In this document: piece by piece, positions 60,647 through 64,000 of the stretch
How the letters are laid out: the number at the start of each line of letters is the position of its first letter
How positions within the stretch are numbered: position 1 is the first letter of the stretch
Source of the DNA: Uloborus plumipes
Taxonomy: Eukaryota; Arthropoda; Arachnida; Araneae; Uloboridae
Reading direction: 5' to 3'
Length of the DNA stretch: 64,000 nt
NCBI GenBank assembly: GCA_038373865.1
Contig: JAXGGA010000028.1
Span: 372,001 to 436,000, forward strand
Program-made: the position numbers and the translations under genes
Notes under the pieces: generated by a model
Seen by the model: the letters and a program-made list of their open reading frames with translations, nothing else
Database searches by the model: none
What the model was told of the DNA's origin: nothing

Positions 60647-60881
60647 GAAGTAACTGGTTCGAATCCCGGCTTGGGCATGGATGTATTTTCTCTTTCCTGT
60701 AGCCCTTTCTTTGTATAAATGTGCTATTTTGCTGTGAATGGTTGCCTACCCTATCAACAGGTCCCTATGGCATGTGTGTAGTGTGGAAGTTGGATTTTGC
60801 ACCAAATTATGGTACAGTTGGAAAAGTGAGACAACGCAAACCAAATTTCCAGCCTAGTTAGCACAAGACAACAATAACAAC
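60647..60881 (+). repeat. tRNA-derived SINE, family 1, 5'-truncated, 14-bp target duplication
   Basis: ATATGGACAGTTGA occurs at 60633-60646 and again at 60882-60895, an exact 14-base duplication. The insert begins within the head just before the B box (CTGGTTCGAATCCCGG) and goes through the family body to a CAA/ATAACAA tail. Exact duplication, 5' truncation and a short-repeat tail are what LINE-driven target-primed reverse transcription leaves. It is probably the youngest of the three copies. Confidence 0.93.
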
Positions 60882-60895
60882 ATATGGACAGTTGA

Positions 60896-62200
60896 AAATA
60901 AAATCATCTTTGCCAAATTTTGGCTGTCTTGGATTCATTAGTTCTATTAAAATTTGTAATAACTTGAGAAATGATGGTTTAAATTCAATATGGGTATCAA
61001 TTTAAAGCTTTTTATATGAAAAGCATGAATCTAATGTTTAATCAATGTTAAATATATGTTTTATTTTCTTGGTTGGCACTTTAATCCCAAGAAAGTGTGT
61101 CTCCAAGGTGACGGATTAGGGGAATTAAACGATTTGTTTTTCAATGAGGGAAATCATGTACAACCCGTGAAAAAACATGTATAAGTCTCTTTCAACCCTT
61201 CTCCATAGAAAGCGCAATGCTAATCGCTCCATCCATTAAGTAAATAAAAAAAACAATACGTAATTATTTATTTTAAATATTTTAGCACTAAATGCACATT
61301 GCGATCTTTTCAAAAAAATCTGCTCTTCAACTATTTCTTCGGTTTTAAAACTAACTGATAACTTCCCATAGTTTTCAATAAATAGCAATACTTTAGTAAA
61401 AATACTTAAAAATAAGCACTCGCTGATGCTAAAGCCCCCTACCGCACCTCCCTCCTATTTCTGTACTTTTTTACGTAATATATATACAAGTTATTATCTT
61501 TAATAAACTCAAAAGATTTTTTAGTCAAATTAAGTCCAGTAAAGTTGGATATAATTTGAAGAGACTTTTATTTTGTCCTTCTTATGCAATAAAATGTTGA
61601 AAACATTATCTTAATACTGTTTGGATATTGCTAACAGGAAACAACACTACTGCTTTGTGTGAAGTATTACGTAACTTGAATAAATGTCCGTAGATTTTTT
61701 TTTCTAAAAAAAAACGGGCAAAAGATGATCAAGGAGAAAATTGAAGAACAAATGTCTATTAAGAAACGCTACTGCTGTTTGAAACGACTTTATTTTATGA
61801 TGTATGTGTCTGCAGAACTAAGTTAAGAAATGTTTACAATCGTCAATTAACCTTAATAAATGTGCATGTAAAAGCTACCTAAAATATGTCTAAGATTAAA
61901 ATATTTGTTTCTAAAAACAAAACTAACTTTCGGAAGTATAAAAATCGATGGCCAACATCTAAAAAGAAATACAACTACTGTTTCAAGTGAAATTAATTTG
62001 TAAAGTATATAAACGAAGATTTGTTTGACCAAATACCTCTATTACTTATTTTCCATTCTAAAAATTTTATATTTAATTGATCCAAATGTGTGTATTTCAA
62101 GTCTACAACAAAAATGTCCATGACACAATCATTTCTCCTGAAAACAGAGCTAAAGCTCTATAAGAAGACAACCTGAAGGACTAATTTTACGCCTCATCAT
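60896..62200. other. AT-rich interval, no gene recognised
   Basis: No repeat partner or coding stretch recognised. Confidence 0.45.
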
Positions 62201-62208
62201 TGCGTTAG

Positions 62209-62490
62209 TCATGCTAGGTAATCAAGTTTTGCAATAACAAAAATACCAGTTGTATTGCAAAAGAATAACATTACTTCTCGAGGCAAGGCAGCAAGACCAT
62301 TAGAGTAAAAATTCCATAGCTCTTTCGTTTCACTGAGTTTGCTTATGAGACAGCTGGGTCTGCTTTTCCCACTACCCATTTTAACAGGTGAGCTGAACAA
62401 GCTGAGTTCATTCAGTCTGGTTCTGCTTTTCTCCACACGCTCTTCGCATTTTAAAGGTCTTTTCCTGTTCCATTCAAAATGACGTATTTT
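62209..62490 (-). CDS. Candidate exon, 93 codons, unrecognised protein
   Basis: The minus strand is open from an acceptor-like ATATTCCAGTAG (just above 62490) to TGA at 62209. An alternative end is a donor-like ACTG|GTATTT about 40 bases earlier. It is one of the less AT-biased patches nearby. The reading contains EWNRKRPLKCEERVEKSRTR and then TKELWNFYSNGLAALPREV, a basic start followed by an amphipathic segment. I do not recognise it, and no ATG is needed if it is internal. It may still be chance. Confidence 0.3.
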   Translation of the reverse strand, partial: KIRHFEWNRKRPLKCEERVEKSRTRLNELSLFSSPVKMGSGKSRPSCLISKLSETKELWNFYSNGLAALPREVMLFFCNTTGIFVIAKLDYLA

Positions 62491-62552
62491 CTACTGGAAT
62501 ATTTTCAATCTACTGACTCGATTATTTATGCTACGGATTCTTTAAAGTATAC

Positions 62553-62680
62553 AGGGTCATCAAGAAATAGCTTGCCCACTTTGGAGGGCTCTGGAATTCG
62601 TTCTATTGGTCAGAATGAGGTGAAACTGAATTATGTATAATTCAAATGATGCACTTGATATTTATTGGATAAAAGTTTTA
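62553..62680. repeat. Possible transposon terminus
   Basis: ACAGGGTCATCAAGAAATAG resembles the ACAGGGTG-type starts of arthropod elements, such as that at 12405. No partner end was found in the window. Confidence 0.25.
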
Positions 62681-62830
62681 ATCAAAAAACTACTAAAACG
62701 TGGTAAAACAAAAAAATACATTTAATACGTTAATAAATATTAACTGTTCTAAAAAAATCAATATGAAAGTATCACTATTACCCCAGGCCCCGTTCAACAA
62801 CGTTCTCAGATTGGAGAACTATATTCTCTA

Positions 62831-63384
62831 CACTAAAAATGAATGTTGTTTTTACAGTATAATACAGCTAATTTTACAGTAATAAACTGCAAAAATTGCT
62901 AATTTTACAGTACTAAGCTGTAAAATTGCTAACTTTACAGTTCTAAACTGCAAAATTGCTAATTTTACAGTAATAAACTAAAATTGCTAATTTGAGCATT
63001 TTAGTTTTATAGTGCATTTTAGTTTTAAGCTGGAACCTCTGCTGCCATTATTATACTGTAGATTTTACAGTATAATAGAGCTACATTTACGGCAATAAAC
63101 TGTAAAATTTCTAACTTATTTTTGCAAAATAAGGTCGACATCAAGTTGCGTGAAACTCAGCTCCTTGATTAAAAAATATTCTGCGTAATTCAATTTTTTA
63201 TGCTTTGATGAATCTTAATTTGCAAAAGAATGCAGAAAATGTATGAGATTGTTGTTTGCCTACTTTTGCAAGAAACTGTAAAATTAGTAGTTTTACAGTT
63301 TATTACAGTGCATTTCATAGTTTTAAATTGGAACCTCGACTTTCAGTATTATACTGTAAAAACAACAGTTCATTTTTTGCAGTG
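62831..63384 (+). mobile_element. Palindromic-minisatellite MITE, copy 3 (cleanest ends)
   Basis: CACTAAAAATGAATGTTG and, on the right and reverse-complemented, CACTGCAAAAAATGAACTG are flanked by TA (62829-62830 and 63385-63386). Then come inverted TTTTTACAGTATAATAC arms, the GGAACCTC words and several CTGTAAAATTGCTAATTTTA units. A unique stretch at about 63115-63270 interrupts the minisatellite. Confidence 0.88.
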
Positions 63385-63638
63385 TACAGGTGACCGGAGT
63401 GAGTTAGTTAAAATTTGAACATCATGGTGCCGAATGTTTTCCTTTAAATTGAGCGGAGTTGCTATTACGAGGACTATATTAAGTAGTTTTATGTTAGTTG
63501 TTTAATATTTACAACACATTAAATGCTTTCTGCGTACAAAGCCGCCTATCGACGGCTTTTGAACTAAAAATTTATATTTAATAAAGGTCAAACGCATCAT
63601 TTGAATTATTTGTAGTTAAGATTTCACTGCATTCAGAC

Positions 63639-64000
63639 CAGTGTTGGGCATTAATGAATTTTTTTTTTTCAATTACCTTGTTAATCGATTAAAAAGTATT
63701 TAAATTAATTATAATTAAACTATTAACTGGACTTTGCAATTAATTTAATTGAATTATTGCACGTTTATTGTTTCTCACAATTAAAGTAATTCCAATTATT
63801 ATTTTTTTGTGAAACAATTAAAACTCACAATCAACTTTATGTAGCAATAGGTACAGCACACGGTAGAGACCAAAGTATTATTCGATTTCGCATTTGTGTT
63901 GCAAGTATATGCACATCCATGTGTGTACAGTGCACAATAAACACATATATGTGTATTTGTCTTTATTTGCATTGATATTTTATTTGTTGCTAACCATGTA
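63639..64000 (+). mobile_element. Left end of a hAT-like element, cut by the window
   Basis: CAGTGTTGGGCATTAATGAA is a common style of hAT terminus. It is followed by TTAATTAA-rich sequence to at least 63800. ATTCAGAC (63631-63638) would be the left 8-bp duplication. The right end is not in the window, so this is tentative. Confidence 0.4.

Overview
The window reads as non-coding eukaryotic nuclear DNA, strongly AT-rich and full of homopolymer runs, with no bacterial-style genes. Composition, the tRNA-derived SINEs, the Helitron ends of the CTAG type and the many hAT and TA-target MITEs fit an arthropod. A chelicerate such as a spider is my best guess, but that is inference from repeat style and not a proven assignment. 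No long open reading frame exists. The few coding signals are short open stretches with splice-like borders, all on the minus strand, plus decayed transposase.

Layout. 169-2885 is a foldback element with arms of about 0.7 kb. Its right arm is split by a second element of about 1.2 kb, which carries a 61-bp tandem array and a tRNA-like head. 5912-6282 is a small Helitron-like element. 7738-8260, 15039-15350 and 41732-42429 are three copies of one 312-bp MITE, two of them carrying later insertions. 10033-11230 is the best gene-start candidate: a CpG-rich patch followed, on the minus strand, by a 43-codon first exon with a canonical donor. 13849-16593 holds a TTAA-flanked mini-element, a hAT terminus, a hAT MITE and a 1-kb foldback element. 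18440-18665 is a mariner relic. 24112-26481 is a complete 2.37-kb hAT element with a dead transposase. 29440-31970 has two separate three-copy tandem arrays. 33236-34572 is a second hAT element with an 86-bp hAT MITE nested in it. 35430-35562 and 36834-36928 are candidate terminal exons. 37613-42870 is dense in SINEs and MITEs. 46230-50935 is a tandem duplication of about 1.18 kb, whose first copy was split by a Helitron that then took two further insertions. Three copies of a palindromic minisatellite MITE lie at 52230, 54501 and 62831. 57588-58278 is an insertion with 11-12 bp target duplications inside a tRNA-like repeat.

The order of events can be read from intact empty sites, target duplications and nesting. 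The most unusual pattern is that three sequence-unrelated TA-flanked MITE families (39165-40448, 41898-42281, 47609-48608) share one architecture: the terminal motif is repeated several times, in both orientations, inside the element. Intervals between these features are AT-rich and show nothing I can name.
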